A DNA stretch of 64,000 nucleotides, from assembly GCF_020360975.1 (NCBI RefSeq), contig NW_025408686.1:186001-250000 (forward strand). The letters run 5' to 3'. Source of the DNA: Hirsutella rhossiliensis. Lineage: Eukaryota; Ascomycota; Sordariomycetes; Hypocreales; Ophiocordycipitaceae. Below are positions 31,366-43,461 of the stretch, piece after piece. Under the pieces are notes generated by a model. It saw only the letters and a list, made by a program, of their open reading frames with translations, was not told the DNA's origin and made no database searches. Numbering within the stretch: the first letter of the stretch is position 1; every line of letters begins with the position of its first letter. The translations under genes and the position numbers were made by a program.

Positions 31366-32304
31366 TTAGAGGTCGTCGATTGTGGCGTGGTGGAGGTTGT
31401 AAGGTTGCTTTGTGACTTGCTGAGTTGTCGGTGTTTTTCTTGAAGTAATTGGCATTGACTTGACGGCATTCGTTATCGCAGATACGGACAAGGTCCATAA
31501 ATTGACTAAGTTCGGTAGGTGTATCTTTGCCCTTAGTGAGAGAAAGTCTCCAGATAACGTTGTCGTGGAGGGCACGTCGGAGGTGAGCAATGAGCGCCCC
31601 ACTATCCCACTCGGTGAGCTTGGCGACGGCATACCATTCGGGAGGAATGTCGTAAGGATCTATGGCCTTGTTTCATGTCAAAGATTTTGAGTTGGGCGGT
31701 AGCTTTAGCGTCAATATCCCCGAAGGCTGACTGAAGGGTGCTTTTATGGCATTGACATCGTCGAAGAGAACCACCCCATCTTTAATGTTGTAGCGGACTT
31801 GGTCATGTGCTTTGCCTTTAAGGCATGAGACGACATATCCCATACGTTGAGGTTCCGAGTTCCACCAATCTTTATTCATTTCGAGCTTCAACTCGAGGTG
31901 CTGGAGGAAATTCGGCAGAAGCGTGGGGTCCTCTCCGGTGAAGGCCTCAGGATCAGGGTGTTCTGGTGTGCGGTGTGAAGCTCCTTTGACTGAATGATCT
32001 TTAGGTATGCTTCATTTTCTGCCATAAGACGGGCGATCGTTGCGTCTCCATCACTTTTAGAAATGAGCGTGTTTTCTAGGCGGGTTTGGAGGTCCTCCAT
32101 GTCCCTTATTGTCGTCGTGGTCGAGGCACGTAGTGAATCGATTACCGCTTGCATACTGTATGCGGCATTGCATACGAGGAAGACTTCTTTCATGAGACCG
32201 GCTGGGTTAGCAACAAAGGCATTTCGGAACGTTTCATTGGTATTGCTGGCGTTGAGGAGGGGCAGGGGGCACTCGATCGACGGGTGTGGGGCAGCGGTAG
32301 CCAT
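31366..32304 (-). pseudogene. Gypsy2 Gag, frameshifted
   Basis: The ATG at 32304 opens 138 codons with a coiled-coil-like part (RDMEDLQTRLENTLISKSDG). The frame then shifts near 31890 to a retrotransposon Gag core (WWNSEPQRMGYVVSCLKGKA) and again near 31670. Zinc knuckles are not clearly seen. Confidence 0.7.
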
Positions 32305-32456
32305 TGGGTTGTTGACGGTGTGGTGGTTTAGGTGAGAATTTGGTTGCAGGGTGTTTTGGTGAGGTTTGAAAGCGACAAGTGCGGTTTAGAACTATCGAAA
32401 TCAATAGTCACGTCGCGGACGGTGATCTATTGAGGAGGGGTAGTTGGTAGACAATA

Positions 32457-32620
32457 TGTGACGGTACAAGTGCACGAACAAGGTCGGGTGCGACTTGGGT
32501 AAAGTGATTGTCTACGAAGAGAGAAGGAGGTTCCTAAGGAAGACTCTGACTTTCGCTATTTACATGAATCAAAGTGAGACATTTCATAAAGTATGAAAGT
32601 CACATGATCGTTCCCTCACA
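32457..32620 (-). repeat. Gypsy2 5' LTR
   Basis: 164 bp, TGTGACGG to CCCTCACA. The internal side reads TATTGTCTACCAACTACC on the minus strand, where a primer site would lie; it does not match a tRNA I recognise. Confidence 0.9.
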
Positions 32621-34026
32621 TTGACTGGAAGACAAAATGAGTCTTGGCTGAGTATACGGCCGAATATGCCTCGGCTGAGGGAATGGTGAATAAGCCTTGC
32701 AAAAGAAAGGTTGATGAGGCTTGTAGATATTGATGTGCCAGTGTAACAGTGCAACATGCTATACACGTCTTCCCCTGTGATCAGATGGTTGAAGGCTTGC
32801 TGGCAGAGCATTTGGCTTGTGTGCCACTGTTCTGGGTTGTTGTCATTATCAGATATCGGCAACATATCGCAAACGTGGTACGGGTTCCAGTGCAGAAGTC
32901 ATTGAGCTAGCCTCGGCGAAACGTCGATGCGGCTCCGTCGACGATCAGCGCAATCAGCAGACAGCAGGCTCAAGTTATCACGTTGGCGGCATCCCTTTAT
33001 TGACTGGAACAACGAACGAAGCATCACGCCAAGACGACGAGATCACGGACGGCGAAGAGCTTGTCGGGACGGAAGCTCTTCATGCAGATGGTGTGTCACT
33101 ACCACTGCCCCGTCCCTGAAACCGTGCTGATGGGTATCTAGCGCCCATGGGAGGATCTGTCTACGCGTTGAAGCGCTTGGATATCATTCGCGCTCTTCTC
33201 GATGAACAACACCCAAGAGGGAAGCTCACGATACCAAACATTTATGGGTTACCCGCCTTCATTACATTTGATTGTAGTGACACGGTAGTCTTCGAGTTAT
33301 TGATGAAGGGGAAACAGATAATGTAATGTATTTTGCTCGACTACCTCACCTCGCCAATACGTTGTGTCCTAAAACAGACATAGCGCCATCCATTTGTCCA
33401 TGGAATAATTGTCAAGTCATCAGTATTTCCAACCATTCCAACAAATTCTTTCCCATTGTAAACACGCACGCTTCCTGGGGTAGACTGATCCAAGTCGACA
33501 ACTATCGCCAACAACTTGTCATCCAGGGCTGACAGGTAAAGGTCTGCGCGGGGTTCCCACGTGATAACTGAGCAGTCCTTTCCCATCTGCTACCTGATCA
33601 GCTTGGAGGATATGTGGAAGAAAAGGTTAGAGATTCCCATACGTCGTCTTTGCATTTTTGGATGAGCGCATTGTCTGAACATGGCCTCTTGACATCGATG
33701 TGGTGCATAACTCCTGACGGCATGCTTCGAACACAAGCAACCTTAGGGGCCGCGCAAGAACCTAAGTATCGTTGTTTCACGTTCGCTCCTGAAAGTAGGT
33801 GTGCTGTGCGTTATCTAGGGGGCACGACGGTTTAATATTTTCGAAGAGCACAGCATCAAACAGCAAGTGGAAGACCACATGATTACCTCGGGCCGCGAAC
33901 AAATTCCTGCTCCATGACCCCAAGTGGGGTAGATGGTTTGGTTCACGTGCGTGATGACGTGTGAAGAAGAGCACATAACAAAAAGCGGGACGCTGCGGAA
34001 TAACATTTCGGCGAATCATTCCCCGA
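32621..34026. other. Region between Gypsy2 and MULE2, no gene assigned
   Basis: Two minus-strand frames have coding-like composition, 32865-32621 (QWHTSQMLCQQAFNHLITGE) and 33586-33341 (RADLYLSALDDKLLAIVVDL, VYNGKEFVGMVGNTDDLTII). I recognise neither. The first is cut by Gypsy2. They are likely host gene remnants. No RNA gene or repeat is seen. Confidence 0.4.
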
Positions 34027-34034
34027 CCAATGTA

Positions 34035-36646
34035 GGGCCCAATTATCTATACACCTCCTTTTATTAACTGTACACCAAAAAGTGGATCAACTGTGGCTGG
34101 GTCAGGCGCAGTGCCGATGCCGCTAATTTTGGTGCGCCCATTCCCGGCCGGCCAGCTGGCCAGTTCGTGATGCTTGCGTAACAACATCCTGTAACCGTAA
34201 CTATCAGCAATACCATCAAAACTGAAGCTATTCGCACCGCGTTTCTGCCCTTACGAGCCCGAATCATGGAGTCGCTTACGAAGACACTATTCCCGACCTT
34301 CCAGGCCGCGATGGAAGCCGCCGATACCGTTGTTGAGGCTGAGGCTACGCCCTACACATTCGAACATCGAAGCGGGATAACGCTGGCCAACGCAAGTCTG
34401 CACTTGTTCGTTGTATCAAGGCCGGCCCCTACGAAAATCGGAAGGATAAAGCTGCTCATATCTCTCGTCGTCGCCTCAATACAGCAACCCAGAAAACAGA
34501 CTGTGAATTTCGCCTCTCGTTGAAGGAAAAACGCGGTTACTGGACTATCTCTTATCTTCACGATGTTCACAATCATCGCCTTGTTGATGACCCGATGGTC
34601 TTTCCGAAGTACCGGGCGCTTGTTATCCAGAAGTATCGCGACGACATTATCCGGAAGTTTAATAACAATACCCGGCCGACCGATATTGCTGGCGAGCTTC
34701 GTGACCTGGTTCACGACGATCCTCGTTTAGCCGGTATCACGGCTCAAGACGTGAGTAACGCCTTGGCTAGGCACCGTCAGGAAGAACTAGCTGGCCGTAC
34801 GCCTCTTCAGTTTCTCTACGACCGGCTAGATAAGTCCGACTTCTTTCATCGAGATAGTCGTGATCCCCAGGGCCGGCTAACTGGGCTATTTCTCGCGCCT
34901 CGTGCTACCTTCCATCGATGGCGTCAGCATCACGATGTCCTCGTCCTCGACTGTACCTACAAGACGAACCGATTCAATATGCCGTTATTGAATATCTGCG
35001 CGGCCACTCGAGATAACAAAACGTTCTCTATTGCCTCTATCTTCTTGAACGGCGAGACCGAGTCCCATTACTATTGGGCTATCTCGTTGCTGCTAGTCCT
35101 TTGCGAGAAGGAGTCGATCCCATTTCAAGGGTCACTGTCACGGACCGAGATACTGCGTTGCTTAAGGCGTTAGATAGCTTTCGCGAGCTTCAAAACAGTA
35201 CTAACCTTCTCTGCACGTGGCATATTAACCAGAATGTCGTTGCGAAATGCAAGCAATTTTTCCTAAGGCATCAAAAATCGGCAATCGAGTCGTACGGGCC
35301 CCGGCATTCCAAGCGTTTCTACAAGAGTGGAACGAGATCGTCAAGTCACAAGATGTGAATAGCTTCAACGAACGTTTACGCCAATTTGAGACACCAGGCC
35401 GCCACCCGCTTGCAGCTATACAATACTGTTGCAATACGTGGCTAACGCCTTGGAAGGAGAAGTTTGTATCTTGTTTCGTTAATCAATATCGCCACTTCGG
35501 GCGTACAACGACCTCGATCGTCGAGGGACTTCACTCTCATATGAAGAAGTTCCTTTGGTCCTGTACGGGCGATTTGACGACCGTTTTCCAACGATTCGAA
35601 CGCTTCTGGGGCCATCAGGCTGCTCAGATCACAGCGATAGAGAATCGAAACCTCCACAAGATATCAACGTTCTCCTACAGGCGCCGTATATGCCGATCCG
35701 CGAGCGAGTATCGTCATATGCGTTAAAGCTACTAATAGATGAGCATCGCAAGATCCTCTAGACCCCGAAGTCAACGGGCCAAACCGCCGCCAGGTCAATG
35801 TCCTTGTAATTGGGCTACTAGTCGAGGGCTACCGTGCTGCCATCGAATCTTCGAGTCTATCAACACCAATACCTCCCTTACACTCGACGACTTCGACCCA
35901 TTTTGGTATATTCCGATCGATCCAAGCGCTCAGGGCACAAGCCCTACTCGGGCACCATACGAGCCACAAGTTATCAGGGCTAAGGGCCGCCCCAAGGGCT
36001 CACTCAACCTCGAAGAGTCACGGCGGTCAAGATCAACGCGGCGGGATCCGTCACATCACGAGATCGCTGAACGGCATGAGCGGGCTGAGGCTATACGACT
36101 GCCTCCTCCTCAACGGCACCAGCGGCGATGACGGGTACGGTAACGGCCGCGATGACTTCAACGGAACGAGGGCTGCGGCACATCGAGGAAAACGGCGATA
36201 CGTACGAGGCAGGCACACGGATGCAACGGGCGTATCAACAAGCCGGGCGTCAAACGCCAGTCTCTGATGATGACGATCAGCCGGTACGGCGGGAGACCCA
36301 AGACTGCATCTTCGTCGCTGGCCTCACGGACGATGCCGCCCTTGAGGATGTATGGGATCAATTGGAATCACAGTTAGATGAAGCGGATCAGGCACGTAGT
36401 GCACTCGAAGAAGGAGGCCTGTTGTAAACACCAAAGAATAGTCTCATCAGCATAGAAAGCGCAGTACGAATAGCTTCAATTTTGGGTGCCTTATCGTTGA
36501 AGGAGAACTGTTACTACCTGGCTCTACTTATCGTAGAGAATGTGTGCATACAAATTGGCGGTATCGGCCCTCTTCGGCCGTCAGCCACAGTTGATCCACT
36601 TTTTGGTGTACAGTTAATAAAAGGAGGTGTATAGATAACTTGGGCC
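34035..36646 (+). mobile_element. MULE2, second copy of the Mutator-like element
   Basis: The 2.6-kb element has terminal repeats of about 65 bp (GGGCCCAATTATCTATACAC at 34035; mirrored at 36588-36646). CCAATGTA lies directly outside both ends (34027-34034 and 36647-36654), a perfect 8-bp target duplication. The interior is nearly identical to MULE1 in opposite orientation. It is inserted in the FunK1 remnant. Confidence 0.93.
34266..36427 (+). pseudogene. MULE2 transposase, frameshifted
   Basis: This is the same protein as in MULE1: FAR1-like N-terminus, MULE DDE core, SWIM finger, acidic C-terminal tail. It starts at ATG 34266. Copy-specific damage: the run GAGGGCT of MULE1 is GAGGCT here (near 34343), breaking the FAR1 region. 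Breaks shared with MULE1 lie near 35090 (WAISLLLV to ASPLREGVDP) and 35262 (TTTTT run). A further difference lies near 35680 (CTCCTACAG here, CTCCCTACAG in MULE1). Confidence 0.85.
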
Positions 36647-36654
36647 CCAATGTA

Positions 36655-37290
36655 CGGATACCAGTCCAAATTTTGGCCCAGCATCGGATACTTTGGCAAC
36701 ATGACCGTTTCGAGTCCGGTAGCAAGTAGTCCCGCGACACACGATAGCGCGCTGCCTGACTATCAGCTGCTCCAGCCTGACTCTTGTTTCGTTGCCGCTT
36801 GTGTCGTCCAGAGTGGCATGGCGATGGCCCCTCTCGCTCGATGAACCTGTCCAGGCCCATCGCATCGTCACTCATCGTAGCGTAGCCAACAAGAGCTCGC
36901 GCGAACTTGTCTGGCTCGTCGTGGATATCGAATAACCCTGAGCTATACGGCCCGGACCGATCGAAGACCCAGAGCTCCATCTTGGAAGAGCAGAGCGAGA
37001 ACGCGTGGACGAATCGGCGCGTCGGCTGGTCGGCGAAGACACCTCGTACATAGCGAGCAAGTTGGAGGAGATCCGCCTTCTAGGGAGGGAATCCTGGAGG
37101 GTCGAGACTCGAGACGGACGGACTTGGTTTGGACTTGGTTGATACCGTCCACTGATTGCCCCAACTCTCGCTCGATCATCTTGCGAGTATGAAAATGGGG
37201 TTTCAGAAGAGTAGAATTTCGTACAAGCCAATGGAATATTTCTGAGGGTGCTGCGTGCTTGTCGCTGGTGTTTGGTTGGTGTAGTTGGGG
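36655..37290 (-). pseudogene. FunK1-type fungal protein kinase, internal fragment
   Basis: On the minus strand the frames give MIERELGQSVDGI, then ADLLQLARYVRGVFADQPTR, FVHAFSLCSSKMELWVFDRS, SSGLFDIHDEPDKFARALVG and, nearest the MULE, RAIVCRGTTCYRTRNGHVAK. These are hallmarks of the FunK1 family upstream of the kinase core. The frame changes near 37120 and 36870. The N-terminus is missing to the right and the catalytic lobes are not recognised left of MULE2, so this is a fragment that had lost its ends around the time MULE2 landed. Confidence 0.75.
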
Positions 37291-37426
37291 AAAGGGAGAA
37301 GGGGGGTTGTCTCGGATCAATATTTAAGCGGTAGGTTTTGCCATCACCTTGCTTAAAACCTGCCGAAAGTCCCGCCCCGATAGTGACACGCCAGATTCTA
37401 TCGTGTTTTGCAACTACATCGAGCGC

Positions 37427-38240
37427 ATGGCCTTGGACCGGCATGTACGCGTACACTCTCGGTGCGGAGCCTGTGGTTTCCGCTTCGACCCCGGTGATTC
37501 GGTTTACGCATGTCAGTTGCGCCCTTCACTCGATGTCAATCTCGACTGATGCCTGAGCAGTCTCTGTCGCTGTCTTCGAAAAATTGCGCTTTCCGGAATC
37601 CGGATACTGTGAAAATGATGATGATTCACCGTGGACGTTCTGCCGCCTACCTCATTGCAAATACTGCCGCTCATCACCAAATAGTGGCGTGGCTCATGCA
37701 GGGTGCCTAAGGGTGGTCCTTTCCGCCTTCAGTACCTTTAGTAAGGGGCTTCGATCTCTATGGCTCGCGGCGACTTGGAACACTCCTTGGCAAGGTGCTC
37801 TGCCACTCGACCTAGAACCCTCGGCCAGGTTTGAAAACGCAAAAGGGATATTGAACGACACGCCGGATGTCTTGGCACTGACTCCAGAGCTCCAATCAAT
37901 TATATGGAAGTTCTGCTCGTCGAGCCGGCGCTGGGCATATAGTGCGATTCTGGACACTAAGGACCTGGCTGCGGCGGAGCATTGCGCACAGCTTTCCATC
38001 CCCCTTCTCGATATTGAGTCGTGGTCTCGTGGCGGCGAGGTGCGGCATCATTCTGGCTCTATGAACCCCATGATACGTCTGTCTTTTGACTGGCGTGGCC
38101 TGCGGCGCATCGAGAGACTGGGCAAGCTGAAACCACGACATGGTATGGGGTCCGACTTTGACGCATTCGTACTTGAAGAGACTGAGCGATTCGCTGGCGT
38201 TACTGTAGACTTCCAGGTTGGTCTTGACGAATGTTATTGA
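37427..38240 (+). CDS. Uncharacterised fungal protein with N-terminal cysteine pair, two exons
   Basis: Exon 1 (37427-37511) begins MALDRHVRVHSRCGACGFRF. A 49-nt intron fits at 37512-37560 (GTCAGT..CTGAT..CAG) and restores the frame into exon 2 (37561-38240), giving about 254 residues. Features: CGAC pair near residue 13, a CRLPHCKYC cysteine/histidine cluster, then a conserved-looking C-terminal half (WAYSAILDTKDLAAAEHCAQ, PMIRLSFDWRGLRRIERL, ERFAGVTVDFQVG). It resembles widespread ascomycete hypothetical proteins in which a small zinc-binding head precedes a LxxIxxxGLRxIERL segment. Function unknown. The reading frame is undamaged. It starts about 140 bp from the FunK1 remnant, divergently oriented. 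Confidence 0.65.
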
Positions 38241-38473
38241 GATCCTCTACTAATTACTCCAGCGTGGCTTGGCTCGTTTGCGGCTGCCTGTCGGCGCCTC
38301 TCGTGGGTTTCGCCTGTGGATACGCCAAATCCACCTCCTCCCGAGTGCTGCTTCACCGAGTCGTTCAATATCCCGTCGTCATGCCATCTTGGTACAATTG
38401 AGCTCAGTGGCTGCACGGGTTTGACATTATTCATGTCGCAGAGTTCATTATACGCCGTGCATCCCCACTCACA

Positions 38474-38530
38474 TTGTTACGGTATCCACCTCCACATACC
38501 TTACGGTATCCACTTCCACATACCGTTACG
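38474..38530 (+). repeat. Short tandem duplication in the Gypsy3 LTR
   Basis: TTACGGTATCCAC, a CTCC or TTCC variant, and ACATACC occur twice in tandem with a unit of about 24 bp just upstream of the TATATAG promoter string. This may be a duplicated upstream promoter element. Confidence 0.6.
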
Positions 38531-38984
38531 TATATAGACCGCTTCCTCCTTTTCTTCAGTTCCTCTTCCTCTTCCCTCTTCCTTAAGAAGTCGATAATTA
38601 ACTATTCTTCCAAGTCCCTTCTGGTTATCCATATCGGCCTTGATCGTAACATATTATCGACTTCTTCACTTCCGATGGAGCGATATCTATCCTCCTTTGA
38701 ACACCTTTTCCCCTTCCAGCGGCACCGCGACGTCTCGCATATTGCCCTGAATTTCAGTTACTTCTGGCATTGACTTTACTGAAACCTTGATACTTTTCTG
38801 GACGACTCTGATCACGAGTTCTCTGCCGCTCGGCTGCCTCGCTTTTCTTCCTCGCCACCCGTGACGCCCTAATCAGGCGCACCTGCACCGCCAGTCTTCA
38901 CCAGTCGCCACAGTTGCGCTGCCTTCCACGGACCGACACGCACTCCCCGACGTTATCACCACTATCGGCAACTTTCTCAACATC

Positions 38985-40083
38985 ATGTCCCAAACCAGTA
39001 ATACCCCTGACGGCACAGCCTTCTCCGCCCCACCGCCCGTACTACCTACCTCTTATGACCCCAGTCGTCCCAAGGTTCGGCTTCCGAAATGGAACGGAAA
39101 TCTCGCCGAATTCGACATCTATTCCTCGGCTTGATGAACATCCTTGCCAACCTCCACAAAAGAATCAGCTCGGAGATGAGCGTACCATCTGCATCACTAT
39201 CTTCACCGAGTTACCCCCGAATGGCGCCAACCGGACCAAGGCTTGGATGAAATTGCGCCACACGGACGGCGCCTGGGATTCTGACAACCTCCTCAAGCAC
39301 CTTAACGAGTCGTTCGAAGACAAAGACTCCACCCAACGCGCAGCCCGACGTCTGTATGCGGTCCGCCAAGGAGTGGCCCAGCCGTTTGCCCAGTATCGCC
39401 ATGTCTTCGAGACATACTGCGCCGACGCCGACATCCTTGCCCCTACCGGCGCCGCCAAAGTCAACACTCTGCTCCGCGGACTTTCTTCGTACCTCCGGGA
39501 TGCCTCGCCCTCCAGTTGGGCGTGTCATCTACCGATTACAACAGCTTTGTCACCATTGCCCAGGCTCTCGCCACCCAGTTAGAAGCACTGCCCCGATTTC
39601 AAGCCAACGCCAACGTTCAGAACCAGGTCGAATGGTATGACTCTTCCATCACCGTGGATCTCCCTGCCAACCGCACCAACGGCCCCACGTCCCAAGCACC
39701 TATCCGCACCCCGGCCACCCAGACCCAAGTTGACCAAGACGGTGACACCATGATGAGCGAGGTCAACCAAATCAAGACCAACTCCTCCGCCGACCTTGTC
39801 TCTATTGTTCAAACTATAGTGGCCGCACTGGCTGGACAACAACAAAATGGGTCTAACAGGTCCTCGTCCAACAACAACGGTTCGGGCCGCAGCAAGTATA
39901 CCGAGGACTCGCCCTCGGGCTCCGTGGGTCGACCAAACCACGCGTGACCGCCGTTCCGAGAACCGCCAGTGTGTTCGCTGTGGCAAGACTCCTCTCATCG
40001 CTTCAGAGAATGTGAATACAAGAGCTTTCCACCCAACGCCCTGCCGGTGTCAACGGCGTCAACACGAAGGCGGAAACGAGTAG
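38985..40083 (+). pseudogene. Gypsy3 Gag with zinc knuckle, frameshifted
   Basis: ATG 38985 opens MSQTSNTPDGTAFSAPPPVL and reaches KVRLPKWNGNLAEFD before the frame breaks near 39130. The core continues with RTKAWMKLRHTDGAWDSDNL and RQGVAQPFAQYRHVFETYCA, shifts near 39500, then a glutamine/serine-rich linker. The knuckle is split by a frameshift: CVRCG near 39972 and SHRFREC near 39996 lie in different frames. Confidence 0.75.
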
Positions 40084-40102
40084 CCCCTGAGAAAAATCGT
40101 GC

Positions 40103-43100
40103 TCAGGGGCGTGATGAAAAGGATGTTTTCGGTGAAGACCTCACAAAAGGGCCTACGGAGAAGGATATAAAGTTAGCAAAAGGACGGCTAGACAACACGC
40201 CGTTCTTGTTCGATGTGCTTATCAACAACACCTCGTATATCAAAGCTTTCTTCGACTCCGGTGTCTCCCATATGCAGCTTTCAGTGAGGAATTTGTCAGA
40301 AAACACCACATCCCACGTATCCCAGTCGAGAAGCGCCTTCTCAAACTCGCCAAGCAAGACGAAATACAACACGCCATCACCGACATGGCTTTTATCACCA
40401 TGGATATCGACGGCCGCGCAGAGCGTCTCTACGGCTATGTGATCCCAGGCCTTGAATTCGATCTAATCCTTGGAAAGGGTTGGGCGGAACGAAATGACGT
40501 CGTATACAAAGCTGGAAAGCGCTTGCAAATCGGCCGCGGCAACAGTCGCGTGAAGGTTCGTGAGTGGCTGGATGGACAAGCAACAGGTCATCGATCGTAC
40601 CAAAGACCTGCGTGACGCGAGACTCGTTTCCGCCAGCGTCTTCATGGCGACAACGAAGCGCATGCGCCGCCTCAAGAAAGACGCCCACCTTTTCTCAGTT
40701 ACCATCGCCGACATCAACAAAGCTCTCGCCAAGCTCAGCGAGAAGAAAGCGAAACCGACCCTTGAACAACTCCAGCAAGACGGCCGAATCCCACAAGAGA
40801 TCAAAGATGTAGCTGGCGATTTCCTGACGACGACGACGTCGATATCACACCACCGCACAGAGATATCTGGGATCATGCCATCAACCTCGAGAAAGACGAC
40901 GATGGTCGTGATAAACGCCCACCGTTCGGACCACTCTACGAGATGTCCCGTGACGAGCTCCTCGTGCTACGAAAAACTCTGACTGACCATCTTGACAAGG
41001 GCTGGATCCGCGCCAGCAGTTCACCCGCCAGCGCGCCTGTCCTCTTCGCACGAAAACCAAGTGGCGGTCTTCGCTTCTGCGTCGATTACCGCGGCCTCAA
41101 CGCCATTACGAAGAACGACCGTTACCCTTTGCCGCTGATCCGAGAGACCCTCCGCAACCTCGCCACTGCCCGATGGTTCACCGCTTGACGTCCGCGCCGC
41201 TTTTCACAGACTTCGAGTCCGACACGGCGACGAATGGAAAACCGCCTTTCGCACACGGTATGGCCAATTCGAATGGCTGGTAACACCGTTTGGTCTCACA
41301 GGCGCGCCCGCGACCTTCCAGCGCTATATCAACTCGCACCTCCACGACCTCCTCGACGAATTCTGCTCAGCCTACATGGACGACGTCATCATCTACAGCG
41401 ACGGCGACTACCTTGACCACATGACCAAGGTCCGTACAGTGATGGAACGCCTCCGCAATGCCGGTCTTAAACTCGACCTCGAAAAGTGCGCTTTCGCCGT
41501 GAAAGAAGTCAAATACCTAGGATTCATCATCAAAGCCGGCGAGGGCGTGACGGTCGACCCGGAGAAAATTCAGGCTATTCGTGACTGGGAGGCGCCCACA
41601 ACAGTGACAGGTGTCCGCTCTTTTCTTGGATTTGCTAATTTCTATCGGGAGTTTATCGAGACTTTCGCAGCTGTCTCTGAACCCTCAATAACCTTACCAA
41701 GAAGTTGACCAAATGGAATTGGGACGCTTCAGCGCAGAACGCCTTCAACAAGCTCAAGGAACTCCTCATCACCTCACCCGTCCTCGCGATGTTTCACCCG
41801 ACCGCGAGACTGTACTCGAATGCGATGCCTCCGGATGGGCCGTTGGCGCCGTCCTCTCTCAGCGAGACGAAAGGGTAGACTGCGACCAGTCGGCTATTTT
41901 TCACGCAAATTCTCCGCTGCGGAGGTGAACTACGACATTCACGACAAAGAACTTCTCGCCATCGTCGCGGCAATGGAGCACTTCTCAGGCGAGTTACGCA
42001 GCGTTGACAAATTCATAGTCGTCTCAGACCACAAGAACCTGCAATACTTCATGACCAACCGCCGCCTCTCCGAACGCCAGGTCCGCCTAGCGGAAACACT
42101 CTCTCGGTACACGTTCAAGATCGTTTTTCGCGCTGGGAAGGACAATACACAGCCGGACTTCCTCTCTCGCCGCGCCCAAGACCTGCCCGCTAACGGCGAC
42201 GACGAGCGCCTTAAAAACCGCGAATTCCAGCTGCTTAAAGATCATTGGCTACCTCCACGCACCGTCAAGCATCACCAAGGCGACTACATTCTTAACCAAC
42301 TCGTCAGCGCGGTACAGACGCGCCGCTCAAAACCACACCCATCGACGATTCTCAAGCCCCGCCCAGAGGCGCCAAACTCTTCTTCGACTCCGCGCTTCAG
42401 TTGCTCTGGGACCGCGGCCTGATCGAAGACGGCGAGTACCGCAACATACACGCCTCTGTTGTCCAAGGCAACGCCACCTTCCCTTCGGAATACAACCTTT
42501 CTGTCCAGGTACCTGACTGCGAAATCGACGACCGCGGAGCATTGCTCCGGCGCGGCGCTTTATGGGTGCCCAATTGGGAACCACTTCGGACGGCACTGAT
42601 ACAACAGACACACGACTCTCACATTACGGGTCACCCTGGGCGCGACGTTACGCTCAACATTCTTCAACGGAGCTACTTTTGGCCCCAGCAATACCTTATG
42701 GTTCGCCAATTCGTACGGAACTGCAATGTTTGCTCACGGTCAAAGTCGTGGCGCCACAGCCCACAGGGTCTCCTACGACCTTTGCCTATTCCGGACAGAT
42801 TTCACAGCGAATTGTCTGTCGACTTCATGGTTGACCTGCCAGCTAACGGCAAAGGCCCCCGATTTCTGATGGTAATTTGTGATCGGCTGCTCGGCTCTTG
42901 TACACTGGAAGCTATGGATTCGATGGAAGCTGAGGCTTGTGCCGAGCGCTTTGTTCAGTGCCACTACAGATTCCACGGCTTTCCAAAGACGATGACATCT
43001 GACAGAGGCAGCAACTGGGTTAGCAAATTCTGGCAACGGCTTTGTGAACTCGTGCGCATTGAGCAACGTCTATCCACGGCATACCACCCTCAGACCGATG

Positions 43101-43461
43101 GCGCTACCGAACGGATGAATCAAGAGGTCCTTGTTTACTTACGAATCTTCGTCGCCTACGCCCAGACCGACTGGGCAGGTCTTCTGCCAATGGCCATGCT
43201 CGCGATCAACAACCGCGATTCCTCTGTCACGGGTTACAGCCCCTTTTTCCTCACTCACGGGTACCACGCCGAGCCTATCCAACAAAACCAAATCTCATCT
43301 CGCTCCAAAACCGACCCCAAGGCCCGTGCCGACCACTTCATTGCCCGCCTACGAGAGGGTCAAGAATTAGCCCAAGCAGCGAAAGCGACGGCACAACAAA
43401 TCATGGAACACCAGGCGAATAAAGGGCGGCGGCCAAGTCAAAAGTTCGTTGTCGGGGAGAA
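40103..43461 (+). pseudogene. Gypsy3 Pol, frameshifted and 3'-truncated
   Basis: Protease region with FFDSGVSHMQLSV and LEFDLILGKGW (DSG catalytic motif); reverse transcriptase ([40 protein letters not shown], catalytic CSAYMDDVIIYSDG, KYLGFIIKAGEG); RNase H ([35 protein letters not shown]); integrase with H2C2 zinc finger (HDSHITGHPGRDV, CNVCSRSKS), LSVDFMVDLPANGKGPRFL, TSDRGSNWVS and HPQTDGATERMNQE. Frame breaks lie near 40560, 40850, 41190, 41700 and 41870. No chromodomain is left because the 3' end is missing. Confidence 0.85.

Larger units (their letters stand above)
26949..32620 (-). mobile_element. Gypsy2, chromodomain Gypsy retrotransposon with short LTRs
   Basis: It is bounded by 163-bp and 164-bp LTRs that differ by one base and are flanked by TTGAC on both sides (26944-26948, 32621-32625). 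The LTRs run TGTGACGG to CTCACA. The domain order on the minus strand is Gag, protease region, reverse transcriptase, RNase H, integrase, chromodomain, so it is a chromovirus. Near-identical LTRs indicate recent insertion although the coding part is full of frame breaks, which suggests movement in trans or base-calling errors. Confidence 0.93.
38474..43461 (+). mobile_element. Gypsy3, truncated Gypsy retrotransposon
   Basis: Gag, protease, reverse transcriptase, RNase H and integrase occur in the Gypsy order on the plus strand. The presumed 5' LTR begins near 38474 (TGTTACGG) and contains a promoter string (ACGTATATAGACCGC). The 3' end is lost: coding stops at 43461 in the linker after the integrase (KFVVGEK) where a pogo element begins. 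No 3' LTR and no target duplication are seen. Confidence 0.85.

Noticed and set aside
33341..34019. C-terminal kinase domain of the FunK1 gene left of MULE2
   Set aside because: MULE2 has a perfect target duplication, so the left flank should continue the gene, but none of the frames shows kinase motifs such as the HRD or DFG-type segments.
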